From the NCBI GenBank assembly GCA_028023455.1, contig JAQFVV010006220.1:8103852-8167851 (forward strand): 64,000 nucleotides of DNA. The letters are read 5' to 3'. The stretch's first letter is position 1. The number at the start of each line of letters is the position of its first letter. Of the stretch, positions 11,770-24,315 are shown piece after piece. Position numbers and translations under genes: made by a program. The stretch comes from Epiperipatus broadwayi. Taxonomy: Eukaryota; Onychophora; Udeonychophora; Euonychophora; Peripatidae. The notes below the pieces were generated by a model. That model saw only the letters and a program-made list of their open reading frames with translations, searched no databases and was not told where the DNA came from.

Positions 11770-14621
11770 CAGCACTTCTTAAACTTTTTTCATTCATAAC
11801 CCCTTTTTATCATCAAGATTTTTTTGCGACCCCTGATATTAAATATAAAATAGATATAGAAATAAATATTCCCATAAATAATTTATTTCTTTGGTAAACA
11901 ATATACATATGAAAAAAAGTAGTTTTAGGATTTGTTTTAAGTATACAAAAATTATTGAAAGAAAATCATGTTTTAATGAGATGGATGTGCTTGTTTTTTG
12001 CTGCATAACAAATTAAATCTTGGTTAAATATTTGATACTGCTGGATGTTTTTCAGCATTGAACGATATTTGGATTTAATATACATTAAAGCTGAAAAAGT
12101 CATTTCACATAAGTATGTGATGCTGAATGGCAGAAGAACATTTAATGCCATTTCAGAAATTGTGGAAAATTCAGTCCTAATTCCGATCTAGAATTCAGTC
12201 AATGATTTTTGTGGAAAATCAAGTTTTAAGTTTGAGTCACTCGATAGCTCAGCAAATTCCTCTTGGGCTTTATACGGCAAGTGATTAATATCATTAATGT
12301 CAATCAAAAATGGTCTTTGAATTCAAGATAACTTTTTGAAATCTAAACACGATATAAAGTATTTGCAAAACTGTGTTTCTAGGATTTTTAAGTGATCTAT
12401 AATAATTTTTGCAATTAAAGTTTTACAATTATAAAATTGTCAATAGTCAAAAGCATTTCCAATGAATCATTTCCCATCTATTCTTCCAAATGTTGATCTT
12501 TTTAATAAAACCTTCAATTTTATCATTTGAAGTAAAAATATTGCTATTTTTTCCTTGAAGAGACAAGTTAAGATCATTTAGCTTCTCAAAAATATCAGAC
12601 AAATAGCACGGCTTTGACAGTCATAAGTCATTTTAAAAAAGAGCAGCAAGATCAGATGTTTGTTCTGTTAAAAATATAATAATTTCTTCTTTTTAATAAT
12701 TTTCTTAAACTTTGCTCTCTTCATATCCATCTTACTTCTGCATGTAATAATAAATTTTTGTATTCAGAGTCCATGCCTTTACAAAGATTTGAAAATAAAC
12801 GACTGCTAATAAAGTTTATAATTTTGACAGCATCCTGAAGCACATCATTCAATTCCGTTGCTAATTTTTTTTGGTGCAAGTGCCTCTTGATAGCTCAGGC
12901 AGTGTGTAAAAGTTACATGATTATTGCCAGAAGCTTTAACAAATGATTTAAAACCAATATTTTTACCAATCATTGCTTTTGCCCATCTGTGCATACTCCA
13001 AACCAATTTTTCCATTCTAAATCTTCAATTTTAAAAATTTTGTCTATTTTATTATATGTCTTCCCCTCTTGTATGTTCTTCCAAAGAACGACAAAATAAC
13101 AATTTTTCCTCAATGTTTTCTTTATAAATGTATCTGACAATTACTAATAATTGAACTACTTTTGAAATATCAGTTGTTTCATCCAACTGAATTATAAATA
13201 TTGGGCTTTCTTTAAGTCTAATAATAAGTTGCTCAAATTGGTCATTGCTAATTTCAAAAATTTTATTAATGACAGTGTCATTTGACAAAGGAATTTTCCG
13301 AATTTCATCACCATATTTACTTTTGTGAAGTATTTCTACCATTTTAATAGCAGCTGGTAATATAAGATCTTCTCCAATGGTGTATGGCTTTTTATTTCTA
13401 GCAATTAGATATGAAACTTCATATGATGCGAGTAAATATTTTTCATTAACAATTATAAATTTCTCAAAATATTGTTTTTCTTTATTTGAAGATTTTAACA
13501 GTCGTTCAAAATATTCTTTTGGTTTATTGACATATGAAGGGGATGCTTGGATTCAAAATGCCTTTTTAATTTTGATGGTTTCATACTCTCCATAGACAAA
13601 ATATTATTGCAAATTAAACAAAGAGGTTGTTCATTACCATCACAGTTGCTGAAAGTAAAGCCAAATTGGAGAAATGTCTCACCACATTTTCTTTTTCGCA
13701 TCTTAGATGCCTCTTTCTGATTACAAGATCCTGCTTGAAGAGACTTTGTAGCATTGCCATCTGTATCATTACCTTTGATACTCAAGTTCAACCATTTATC
13801 CATGGGCAAAAAGTATTTTTATTCTAAAATATAAATAAAACAACAGTACTTATTAGTTAGAGACACCAAGTGGCAGCCGTGTTTTTTGTTTAATTATACT
13901 AAGCATATTTACTCCTGTATATTCTAATTTTTAATATCCCATATGTTTTATTTTTTAACATTTAAAAAATATCAATAAAATTATAATTACCTGTTAAGTT
14001 TAAAAAATAGAAATATGTGTTTACTTGTTAATAAATAAATGACAATAAGTTTCAAATAAAAAATAATTTTTTATAATAACTAATAGGTCGATAAATTTTG
14101 AATAAAAAATGAGAAAAAAACAACAACAAATATTTACATAAATATAAAAAATAACATCTTTAATAATATTTATTTAAATAAATATTAATCTTAGTCAAAT
14201 AAAACAATAAAATACAATATTGTATTGTTCTTGGGATGTGAACACTTGTTGAAATGAAACCGAAACAAATAACTTGATCAGAAATACATTATATAATCAC
14301 AGTGATGCCAACCTTATTCTTGCCATTGCATGCAGCATATATTTTGATTCTGAAATATCTTATATGGAAATTGCAATGCAACATCACTATTATGATGCAT
14401 TTAATGTTATTTTTCAATATGTAAATATAATTTACAATTCAACTTGGCCATCATTACGATTTTATAAATGAGCTGTACAGAAAACATAATAAATTAAAGA
14501 TAATGAAGGAATTGTGACTAATATTTCTTTAAATTCATGTATCTGAATTAAATTTTTGTGACCCCAACTTTTCGCTTCATGACCCCATTAGGGGTCATGA
14601 CCCACAGTTTAAGAAATGCTG
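11770..14621 (-). mobile_element. Complete but degenerate hAT transposon with 8-bp target site duplication
   Basis: The termini are imperfect inverted repeats (CAGCACTTCTTAAAC at the left; the right end reads inward CAGCATTTCTTAAAC). Flanking ATCTAAAG is identical on both sides (11762-11769 and 14622-14629), the 8-bp duplication of hAT elements. The right end continues into a ggggtcatgacccc-like inverted motif seen in SPIN/Charlie-type TIRs. The 2852-bp body carries a ZBED5-like transposase pseudogene on the minus strand. The perfect target duplication with a badly broken coding region suggests one old insertion with no later terminal damage. Confidence 0.92.
11966..13809 (-). pseudogene. hAT transposase (ZBED5/SCAND3-like), multiply disabled
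   Basis: Starting at 13809 (or the Met two codons on), the N-terminus has a basic stretch MRKRKCG and a BED-type finger with CLIC followed by KRHFESKHP (about residues 60-92). A gap with a frame break follows, then 13342-13052 encodes the RNase-H-like core: IIQLDETTDIS carries a catalytic Asp, followed by QLLVIVRYIY. Further fragments to about 12300 (FGVCTDG, ELNDVLQDAVKIINFI, LLHAEVRW) hold the second Asp region. The C-terminal frame 12151-11966 is the dimerisation block, with LLPFSITYLCEMTFSALMYI. Several stops and indels separate these pieces, so no active transposase can be made. Plus-strand frames 13377-13827 are shadows. Confidence 0.88.
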
Positions 14622-14629
14622 ATCTAAAG

Positions 14630-15240
14630 CATATATAGTCAAAATCATATAGAGGATTATAAAATATAAAGGGATCCAGAATAAAGACAACATTCAATAA
14701 TTTTTTCTTTTAAGACTTAATGTGAGATACTAAAATTCACCCATTTTTTTATATTCACAATATATTAATATTTTAGTCAATCATTCTATTTTATACCTAT
14801 CTTATATTTAATATCATACTTCACTCTTCTATTCAGAGATATCTTAGCAATTGCACAAATTCCACACTTAATTTTAAATACTACATTATTATTTTTTAAG
14901 AGAAAAAATAACAAACTTATAAGTTACCATTAGATAGGTGAATTTTTCAACAAATATCATTTGATTTGTCACAAAAAAAATAGAAAGCTTTTCACATTTC
15001 TCTTAGCAAAAATTAAATAACAAAAATTATTATGAAGTCTTTCTTCTTGGAATTCCAGTATAACAAAACAAAAATTTAGATAAAAGTTATTTTCATATGA
15101 GAATTTTTTAATATATCTACAGATAACATTATAAATAGAAAGCAAATTTTGTAAATCAAACTACTAACAATATATCCATCTCTTAGTAATAAATTGTTTG
15201 CTTTTTGTTAAAGTCATTGTTTATTTCAGGTAAAATTCAT
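14630..15240. other. AT-rich non-coding stretch
   Basis: No gene, RNA or repeat structure is recognised between the hAT element and the LRRC9-like pseudogene. Confidence 0.4.
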
Positions 15241-15262
15241 TTATTTTACCATGTGAATTTTA

Positions 15263-15332
15263 GGATGGCCGAATAGTTAGGTGGATTGTGCTATTCCTCA
15301 CGCCTGAGAAACTGTGATCTTCATCTCCATCC
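15263..15332 (+). repeat. tRNA-like relic (possible SINE head)
   Basis: Seventy bases begin GGATGG and end CCATCC, which pair perfectly like an acceptor stem. Inside is TGGCCGAATAGTTAGG, close to a pol III A box of the tRNA-Leu/Ser type, and a weak anticodon-like hairpin GTG/CAC. The B box is degenerate. It sits just upstream of the LRRC9-like copy. It could be a decayed tRNA gene, a SINE head, or chance. Confidence 0.35.
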
Positions 15333-15339
15333 TACATGC

Positions 15340-16458
15340 CAAAATGGTACAAGCCAACATCGCAATGGATAACCTTCCTGATAGAAACCTACTGCAACAA
15401 TACTTCAAGTAGAGAGCTGCTGCTTATTCAAAGAACAAAGCCAAGAGACCAGATGCTGCCCATGAGTTAGAATTAGAAAAAAAACTATCTTCTGAATGTA
15501 AATGCTTAATCCGTAAAGAGAATATAGAAGAGGACAAAAATATTTCCAGAAGTGTTACAGTTCATAGAGATTCATTTGCTGAGTGGTTTGTTTTTCAATC
15601 TGATTCAATCCTGCCTGAATATATTATCGAATTTCAGTATGATAGAAAATTAACTTGTGAAAATGATTTTATTTCTTCATCATTTGACAAATATTATGTA
15701 TTTAAGGATGAAGATGTTTAAACATGGAACCAAAGGCTTTTCCTAAAATGAGCTTTGACAGTATCATTAAGAAAACAGAGAAATTTTGCAACTATGATAC
15801 TCAACTGCAAAGGAATAATGTCAATCTTTCAGATTTAAATATTAAGACAGTTTGCAAGATACCTGCTCTAATTAATATTGTGCAGTTGATCCTCAGTTTT
15901 AATAAAATAACTAATTTAGAGGAATTACCGGATATGCCTCTTTTGGAAAAACTTGATGCTAGTTTTAATGAAATACCAATGCTAAAACATATTAAGTCAT
16001 TACCTAAACTTCACACTTTGAACCTGAGTTGAAATCTCTTAAAAGATTTGCCTCAAGAGCTGAAAATTGTAAAAAATGCTTTTCCAAATCTTACTGATTT
16101 AAATGTGAGAGAAAATAAATGGGAACCTGTTCTAAACATAAGGACATGTTTCATGTCACAGCTAAACAGATTAACGTGTTTGAATGCAAAGATAATAACA
16201 CCATTTGAGAGAAGTATTTTGAAATAATTTGAAGCTACTGCCAAAATGACTATTACTGATTTAATAATGCATTTTGGGACTGCAGCTACACATGTTCATC
16301 ACCTTCTTAGCTTAGACTGTACTGCAAAACTTTTATCTCAGACCTATTCATTATCTCTTAAACCAATCATAGAGGATAATACATAGACACACAAGAAAAG
16401 AAGTTTCAGCATCATGAACTCTGGTTTTAAATTAACTTCTGGATTATTTGGTGCAGCA
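15340..16458 (+). pseudogene. LRRC9-like: Processed-type pseudogene of an LRRC9-like leucine-rich repeat protein (partial)
   Basis: The plus strand reads as about 370 codons with no intron, in two frames. The first part (15344-15720) includes EWFVFQSDSILPEYIIEFQY, which lines up with the CKWFVFDHDLVLPEYVVEF segment I remember in human LRRC9. At about 15718 one base is missing: DEDV is followed by a stop, and in the next frame NMEPKAF continues where LRRC9 has a similar NMEP. From 15724 come leucine-rich repeats (LILSFNKITNLEELP, LEKLDASFNEIP, LHTLNLS) and then TGA at 16030 where the family has Trp (LSWN). Further stops fall at about 15410, 16225 and 16384. LRRC9 is a large, multi-exon, poorly studied LRR protein; this copy covers only its middle. 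Lack of introns suggests a retrocopy, though no poly-A tail is visible. It is not functional. Confidence 0.75.
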
Positions 16459-19400
16459 TGAAGTTTAATATGCCTATATATAGGCTTCTAATTTTTTTTG
16501 ATATTCTTTTATATTTTTCATACAACTTAGAATAATTATCTTTTTGAATGAGAAATTTTTGTGAGGTCTCTATTAATAAATTATTTTTTAGAAAACATTC
16601 TGTTACTAATGAAACATAAGATGTGATATTTGAAAAAAAAATTGGATATTTTTTTTTGTCTACTTAGTGAATTAGAGATTTTAGTTGTGAACATGTAGAG
16701 ATAATCATTTCAGATTTTCATTTTCACACAAAAATGATAGATTATCCAATTTCAGACATAATTTTTCAAAAGGTCTAAAGATTAATATAGTGTCATGTTT
16801 ATATCATATCCCTAAAATTATCTGGTTTGGAATGACATTATAAACTGGACTATTTTCATTATTTAGATGAATGTATTAAATGATTTAGAAAAAAAAAAAT
16901 TCATTTATTTTATGCATTTTGGTATTGAAATTATACTAAATTGTTTGATAATACAGTAGTAGCATTCTTTTGTTTGAGAGTATATACCATATTAAAACTG
17001 AGAAATCCTCATTTGTCATATCTGCATTTAACATGATTGTGTATAATCACTATTAAATAATTGAACATGAGGAAAAAAAAAGTCACTTGATGAATGAAAA
17101 GATCCACAACTGGAAGCTGAAAAAAATCCTTTCACTATGTGAAAACTCAAAAAAAAAAAAAGTGATTTAAAAATGAGATTATCATTTTTAATATATTAGA
17201 ATTTATTACCTTATTATATTTTATAACTAGTTATACTATAATATCAATATCTTCTAAACTTAAAATGCTAAATTTAGTAAAATCAGTATTTTACCAAAAG
17301 TGAATGAAATGTAAATAACAATTGGCATTTGGAAATATAATACTGTCATAAAACTTATGTAAGGAATAGTAAATGATTATCAGAAAGCAAAATGTAAATA
17401 AAAATTTAACACAAAATTATCCAGATAAATTAACTTCTGGTTGACAAGATTACATTCCAAACAAATTTTTAATAGCAAATGTAAGCATTAAATGACTGAT
17501 TAATACACACAATTTAAAAAATTGATATTAATATGAATTACCAAATTTTCATGTTATTTGTAAATTAGTAAAACTTCACACTTCATTTCATCTTCATACA
17601 TAAAAATAATAATAATAAGTTTCAAAGATAAAAAAAGCAATGTGTTTGAACATAAAACTGAAATTAACATCTTTAATGATGAAAGCAATTACATATATTA
17701 AGCAAACAAACAAAGATTAAAAACAAATATTTTCAAAAACTATGATCTATGCAAGCAGTTGAAAAATTTTATTAACAATCCCAGCAAACAGTTTAAGTGA
17801 ATGCAAAGTGAAAAAAAAACAAAACATGAAAATAATATATTTTAAAAACAAACCTAAAAATAATGTTTGCTGAACAACCAACCAATGAAAGAAAATAAAT
17901 ATTTTCAATAAAAGTTATGAATGCAAAGATAATATAAATTTATTAAATGCTACTTTAATTTCTTCCAGAATGTTTGTATTGATGATACTTATTAAAAACA
18001 CTTGTTTTTCTATCAATGTTTGCTGAATGTATTATTTCAAGCTTTCAAACATGTATATTTTCGGAGGGGGGGGGGCTTTGCTTTCATAACAACTGTTTAC
18101 CATGAACATTAATGAAATTTCTCACTGAATGTTTGCAATGATTACACTTACTGAAAATATTGGTTTTTCAATCATTGCTTGATCATCAAATATATTATTT
18201 TCATGTTTTCAATATATTAGATTTTTATATCTTTTTATTTAAAAAAAAAAATTATCTTGTTCTTGTCTAGTTTGATGGTTAATCCATTAATGTGTAGGAC
18301 ATATGTGTAATCAGCATTCAAATTCATATATTTACTTATTAAAAATTTATATGTAATAGAGAAATATATTGTGTACATATAATAGAGATAGTATATAAAA
18401 TTAACTATCACAGTTTTTATAAAACAATGGTTCTGATTAATCATTACCAACATTATTTCCATAGGAATTTAATATATGTCAAACCATAAAATTGATAATT
18501 ACATTATTTCACTGGAACTAATCAAATACGAATTATAAAAATTCTTGTATAAGTAGAAATTTTATCTAATATGGTTGAACAATAACAAAGCTGTTAGGTG
18601 CTCTGCTCAGGCTACTAATAAAAATTACACAGATAGTGGATAGTGAAATGACCTTCAGATTTAAAGATTAATTGTTAATATAAATAAACAGGGTCAACCA
18701 AGAATATTCCCTACTGTCTTATCAAATAAGTTGCTGATTCATCAAAAGCTAAATACTGTTTCTGATACAAAGTCTTTTCTGTTTCCTCTTTTTCTTTTTC
18801 CATCATTTAAGTTAGTACAGAGCCTGGTCATCATGAAATCACACAAGCCATCAGTCATCTCCCTATATTAATTGTAATAATGGTATTGTGTGTTTGTGCA
18901 ATCATATTTCCAATCTGTAACTAATTGCACAATATTTCAGAATTCTAATTTCTTTTTTAATTCACTTTTTAAGCTCAATCCTCAGGAATTCAGAAAGCAA
19001 TGATAAAAACAGATTTAATAATTGGTAGCCCTCAGTTGTGATCTTTGATTGATGCAGTACAAACACTACTAACAAATCAGATACAAACTGAATTTGAAAC
19101 CAGGAGTATCACTTGAGTAAGTATTGTATGCTTAGGCAGCCCCATTTAAAAATCTACTTACCATGAAGTAGAAGTCATTCTAAAATAGTCTGCTTCACAC
19201 AGTCTGAATAACTTATCATGCCTAGAAGATTATTGATTAAAGTGATAGAAATAATATTATTAGTAATAGTAATAAAGCAGAAATCAGTCTATAGATAATT
19301 ATTATAAATCTATTTTTTATTTAAATACAGGTACATAGAATGTGCAAACTTTACTTGATACAAGATCTTTAAGACCAGAACATAAGACAGCATGGTCAAG

Positions 19401-22400
19401 ATTTAAGATTAATATAATTCTCATAATAAGCCATTTTCTAAGGAAGGATATTTAATAGAACAGAAAAATAACTACAAGTTTTTTTTGTTTTTTTTTTGGA
19501 AGGGCAGATGAAACAGTGAGAGAAGAATGCATAATATTGGAAAGTAGAATCTTCTATTCTTGGAATTCCTCAATATTTCAATGAAAGGTTGTTGGTATTA
19601 AAATTTGGATCACACATTTATATCTGTGCTCACTTAATTAGTACATATTCTCTAATATTAGATTAACAAAATTCAGAAGAAAAAATATTTGTTCCCCCCT
19701 TTCTGGATAGCATTATAGAAATGTTATTAAAAGATCAATTTTTTCTTCTTGTTGACTTTTAAGGCATTTGCTAATATAAACAGTAGACATTGGTCAAAAG
19801 TTACTTGATAATCACAAACACTTGGTTTATGCAAAAAGAATAGTATAAAGAGACATTGATGCATTTGTACTCAAAACAATGACATTTGGTGGATTACATT
19901 ACAATTTGGAGTCAGAATACAAGAATTCATATTATATGAGCACTTAGAAATGCTGATTTCTGGAAGGATCATAATTAATATGCTTTAAAATTAAAATGAT
20001 AAGTACATTAAAAAAATCTAACTTATTTCTACCATAATTGCAAAAAAAAAAAAACAATTGATATTCATTCTTTAGAAGTATTCATTAAATATTCTAAACT
20101 TCAACAATTATTAAACAGAAATTATTTATTCAAATTTCCAATAATATTATAATACAGACACATGGAATTGTCTTAAGGATTGGGTTATGAATACAAGTAA
20201 ATCTATTCTGGATTCAAAAACCAAAAACAAATTATGATTTTGTTTCTGACAAGGTGTTAATTTGCTTTTTAATGTAGCCAGAGAATATTTCCTAAATCAT
20301 GATTCATTAAAATAAAGCATATAGAAAAGAAAATTGACTAACCACAATGTTTATTTTAAAATTTATTTTTAGTGCACTTTATATTCTATTATCAAAGTTT
20401 TTTATTTTTATAAAATAAAACTGAATTTTTTTTGTAGCACTGTTATTTTCTGTTTTTTTTAAGCAGCAGTTCACAAATATAGTCAAAATTAAATAAAACT
20501 GGATAAAGCAATATAATGTACAGTTGACTGCTATGTTTTAATAATATAAATGATTATCTTTGTTTTTTATTTTGTTGATTTATATTTATGATAAAAGCTG
20601 CCATTACCTTCAAAATGTCAATTATCACATTATTGATTTAAAACTGAGCAAATAAATGACATTTTAAACTTGTTTAATAATCTTGGATCATATAAAGTTA
20701 ATTATTAACTATAAACTGCACAAAATCTTTTTTTTTTTTTCTCAAAACAACTTAAGATGATTATATTTTTTGTTGCATTCAAAATAATGTTAACAAGAAT
20801 TTTAATCCATTAAATTAAGAAAATATATTTAAGCTAATGAACATATTTTAAAATTTAATATTAATATATTTGTTTATTGTACATGATTAAAGTATATATG
20901 CTTTTGATTACATATTTGTACTGAAGAAATTTTTTTTGCTTTTATAGTAGTTAATGATGAAAATCTTTTTTACTTTGGATATGTCATTAATTAAAGCACT
21001 GACTACTTTATAAAGACATTGGACAAAAATTAAATAAAGTATACCGAGCCTATTTTATTTATAATAAATAAACTTTGTATTGTTATTTTTTGCATGAATA
21101 TCACCATTTGATATTCAGATGACATAGCTTTAATGAAGTCACTATCCTATGATGATATCAATCTTATAAAATGGTCACCATTTTTTAAAATGACATTTTT
21201 AAAAAAAGTTTTGAAATTTTTTTTGACTGGAAATCAAAATAGTGAGTACAAATTCGTGATGATTGCTATGGCAAATCTTAGCATAAAAGTCCATTGCTAA
21301 CTAGGACAAAGATATTTAAAAAAAAAAAACAAAAAAAAAAAACTACTATTCTTTTAGACATACAATAATAATTAACCTGTAATGTTAAATATATATGTTT
21401 ACATACTTTTTGCAGATGGTAAAAATGCAGAAATTTTTTGTTACATATACACATAATCAAAATACTAATAAGATTATTGACAAGTCATGATTCTTCTTTT
21501 TAGTGAACCCAAAAATAGATTTACTTGTATCCATAACATAAACCTTAAAAAAATTCAAGCTTCAGTAATATGACAATTCTGGAAGTCGAAATTAGTCATT
21601 TTAGTGATTAATAGCTATTGAAATTTAGTACTTCTAAACAATGACTATCAATTTTCTAATGAATATGATTGGAATAAAATCTTTTTACTGCATCTATCAT
21701 TTTAATCTTGTAGTACTAATCTAAGATCCATTCCACAATCTGTATTTGCAAATGCTCATGTAAATTTCTATTCTGACTTAATATATTAAATGCCAATGTT
21801 TCAATGTGGTTGCATCCATGCTCCTTTACAATGTTTTTCTAATTAAATAAAGTGTTTCCATTAGTCAATCTATATGTTGTGCAAAAATTCAGTAACAACA
21901 GAACCTTTGAATTTATAGCACAAATACCAATGTTTTCAACAACTTTTGGCCAAAGTTTACTATTTGTACTAAAGTCTACATTAAAGTCTCTAAAAATATT
22001 GTTAAAAAATTTATCTTTTAAAGGTATTGCAGTAATTATGCTACCTGGTAAGGAATAAAAGGTTTTTTCTCTGAATCTAATGTTGATGCATAAGCACTAA
22101 GAAAGTAAGCACCAGTACCATTGTGCAAGGCAACTTTTAACATCATTAGCCTTTCATTAACACAATGCAAACATCATGCATTCTATTTTCACTAATAGGT
22201 TTGTTTGCCTTACCAAAAAAAAAAAAAATTGTAGCTATCAACCTGTTTTATTAAACTTCTTTCATCTGGAAGTACAATCCTACAAGAAAAATTTGTATCA
22301 AATAAAGATCACACATTCTGTGTGTTTATATTTAAAGAAAAAATTAAATTTCAAAATACTTATCTATAGTACTCATTACCACCTCCTGCCTTATTTCTAC

Positions 22401-24060
22401 TATTAATATTATTACTGCTGTATGAGTAATCTACTCAATGCAACAATGTAACCAGATAGTGTGAGACAAACATATATAGACCACTTTTTTGACTCCTACT
22501 TCCACAGTAGGAAGAGGGAAGTCACTAAATAAGGCCACAATCTGAAACTCCTGTCTCAAATCTACTTCCAAACAGACACATTAATGAATGTACTACTTTG
22601 AACAAAGATCACAACTAAACGCTGCCAACCTACTTTGCTTGTCCCTGTCATATTTTCAATGACTTGATTTAAAAAAATTAAGTTGAAGCATAATTCCACT
22701 ATAAAAACTATTTAAAATTTGAGTTTATTTTATATTGATATAGAATTTTTACACAATAGTAATTAAAGTAAATAAACATTTATTGATTTTTATTATCCAT
22801 TTATCTTTTCTTTAAAATGCAAATCAGCTTATTTCAGCACTGCCTCCCCCATTATAAAATCAATTTTTCATATAGGTCAGATACTTTATGTATGGATTAT
22901 TTCCCAATATTTATTAGATTTAATCATTTTTAACGTCCAACCACAGCAAATCTTTGTCAAAGTTATATATTATTTTCTTAGAAAAATCACAAATTAAGTT
23001 GAATTGTTGAATGATGCTCATGATAACAATGATAATAATAATAATGAACTTAAAATTCAGCTTATTAATTTACAAGTATTTACTAAAGTGTAAAGTGAGT
23101 CTTAATAATTTATGTACTATGCTATTTTTTTCATCATATTTGCTTAAGTAAACTGTAATAAATAAAAGATACTAAATTTGAAATGCATGAAATATTGTTG
23201 TTAATACTATTTTTCTTGATATTTTAAAAAAAAATTATTAGCACAAAATATTTAGTGCAAATTTTTATCAGTAAATAGTGACAATTAAAAAATAAATAAA
23301 TACAAAAACAAATTGCTTTATTGATATTAAAAATTTCTAAATTCAACACAACTCATAAAACATATGCATAGATATAAAATTAAACTGATGATGAAGACAT
23401 GTGGGCAAGGGTCAGGTCAAGTGATAAGTCAAAATCTCCCAGAAATGCATCTTGGAAATCATTTGTTTTATCTGCACATTTTAAGGAATGTAGACAAGTT
23501 TTATTATATATTATAAATATCATACATCATCAGAAAAAAATGGGAGATGTATACTCATGCTGGAATTTAATAAATTATACTAATCTTTAACTAAGTTTAA
23601 AATGTATATTTGAGCAAAAAAATTAATAACTTACAGCCAAATAAAAAATAATTCGTAAATTGTTATTAATATTTTTCCTAGGTGATAGGGTCAAAATTAA
23701 TGAATTTAAATGGAATCTAATTTTGTAAATTATAGTTATTGCTTCATTCTTTTTTCTATTCCATAATTTATAAAGATGCAGAAAATTAAATTGTTACAGA
23801 AAATGACCTAAAAAATTCTTGGATTGGCCCAACTTCATTTAATCATTATATAGTCCTGTAAATAAGTAATGGAATTTTTAGTACATCAGCAATTTAGTTC
23901 TAATTTAAAAGGATTAATTGATGTCTGTTTTACTATAGTAGAATTTGAGTAGCTTTCCTTTGTCATATTTTGTTCTACAAATAGCTTCTTTTTATCAAAT
24001 TATTTAATACAATAATTTTTTGTTCTGTATCAATAATTTTAAAAATAACAAAAGTGATTT
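16459..24060. other. 7.6 kb of AT-rich intron-like DNA, no gene seen
   Basis: Long A/T runs throughout (for example 17150-17161, 20040-20055, 20729-20740, 21320-21341), a G10 run at 18066-18075, and only low-complexity open frames (18235-18462, 21278-21460, 21852-22058, 22176-22406). A less AT-rich patch at about 22480-22660 is unassigned. A dispersed repeat related to 27.4 kb lies at about 23399-23600 and is listed separately. Confidence 0.45.
23399..23610 (+). repeat. Dispersed repeat, copy related to 27.41-27.65 kb
   Basis: AATGCATCTTGG, then (after 3 nt) TCATTTGT, then about 50 bp later a CAAG, then later an AACTNAGNTTTAAANTNTATAT motif, occur in the same order and spacing at 27450-27645. 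The intervening sequence is diverged. The 63-codon frame here is incidental. Confidence 0.45.
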
Positions 24061-24061
24061 T

Positions 24062-24315
24062 AAACAAAGCAAAACTCCACCTGTGCTAAACAGAATAATC
24101 AATGGATGCCAGAAGACTTTGTGCATAAAATCCCTATCTAATGCCTACTCATCCAATTATTAGATAGGGATTTTATGCACAAGCCTTCTGGCATCCATTG
24201 ATTACTCTGTTTAGCACAGGTGACAATACTGTATGGAGAGTTTTGCTCTGTTTATCAACAATTAATGTGCTAGTATAGGAAAGGTGATCATGTGATGCTT
24301 AATGGTTTAAAAGTG
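24062..24315. mobile_element. Palindromic fold-back element with long arms
   Basis: The left arm (about 24062-24140) and right arm (about 24163-24253) are inverted repeats: AATCAATGGATGCCAGAAG pairs with CTTCTGGCATCCATTGATT, and AAAATCCCTATCTAAT with ATTAGATAGGGATTTT (one base short at the loop). The loop is about 20 bp and the right arm has about 15 extra bp (around GACAATACTGTATGGA). A tail GATCATGTGATGCTTAATGG (24282 on) is shared with the copy at 53.7 kb. No coding is present. The arms would fold into an almost perfect hairpin RNA or cruciform. Confidence 0.75.

Noticed and set aside
15263-15332. A functional tRNA gene
   Set aside because: Acceptor pairs and an A box exist but the T arm and B box are degenerate and the anticodon arm is poor.
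22480-22660. Less AT-rich patch whose minus strand reads VIENMTGTSKVGWQRLVVIF
   Set aside because: It looks faintly familiar as a repetitive transcript, but stops follow soon and I cannot name a family or find a second copy here.
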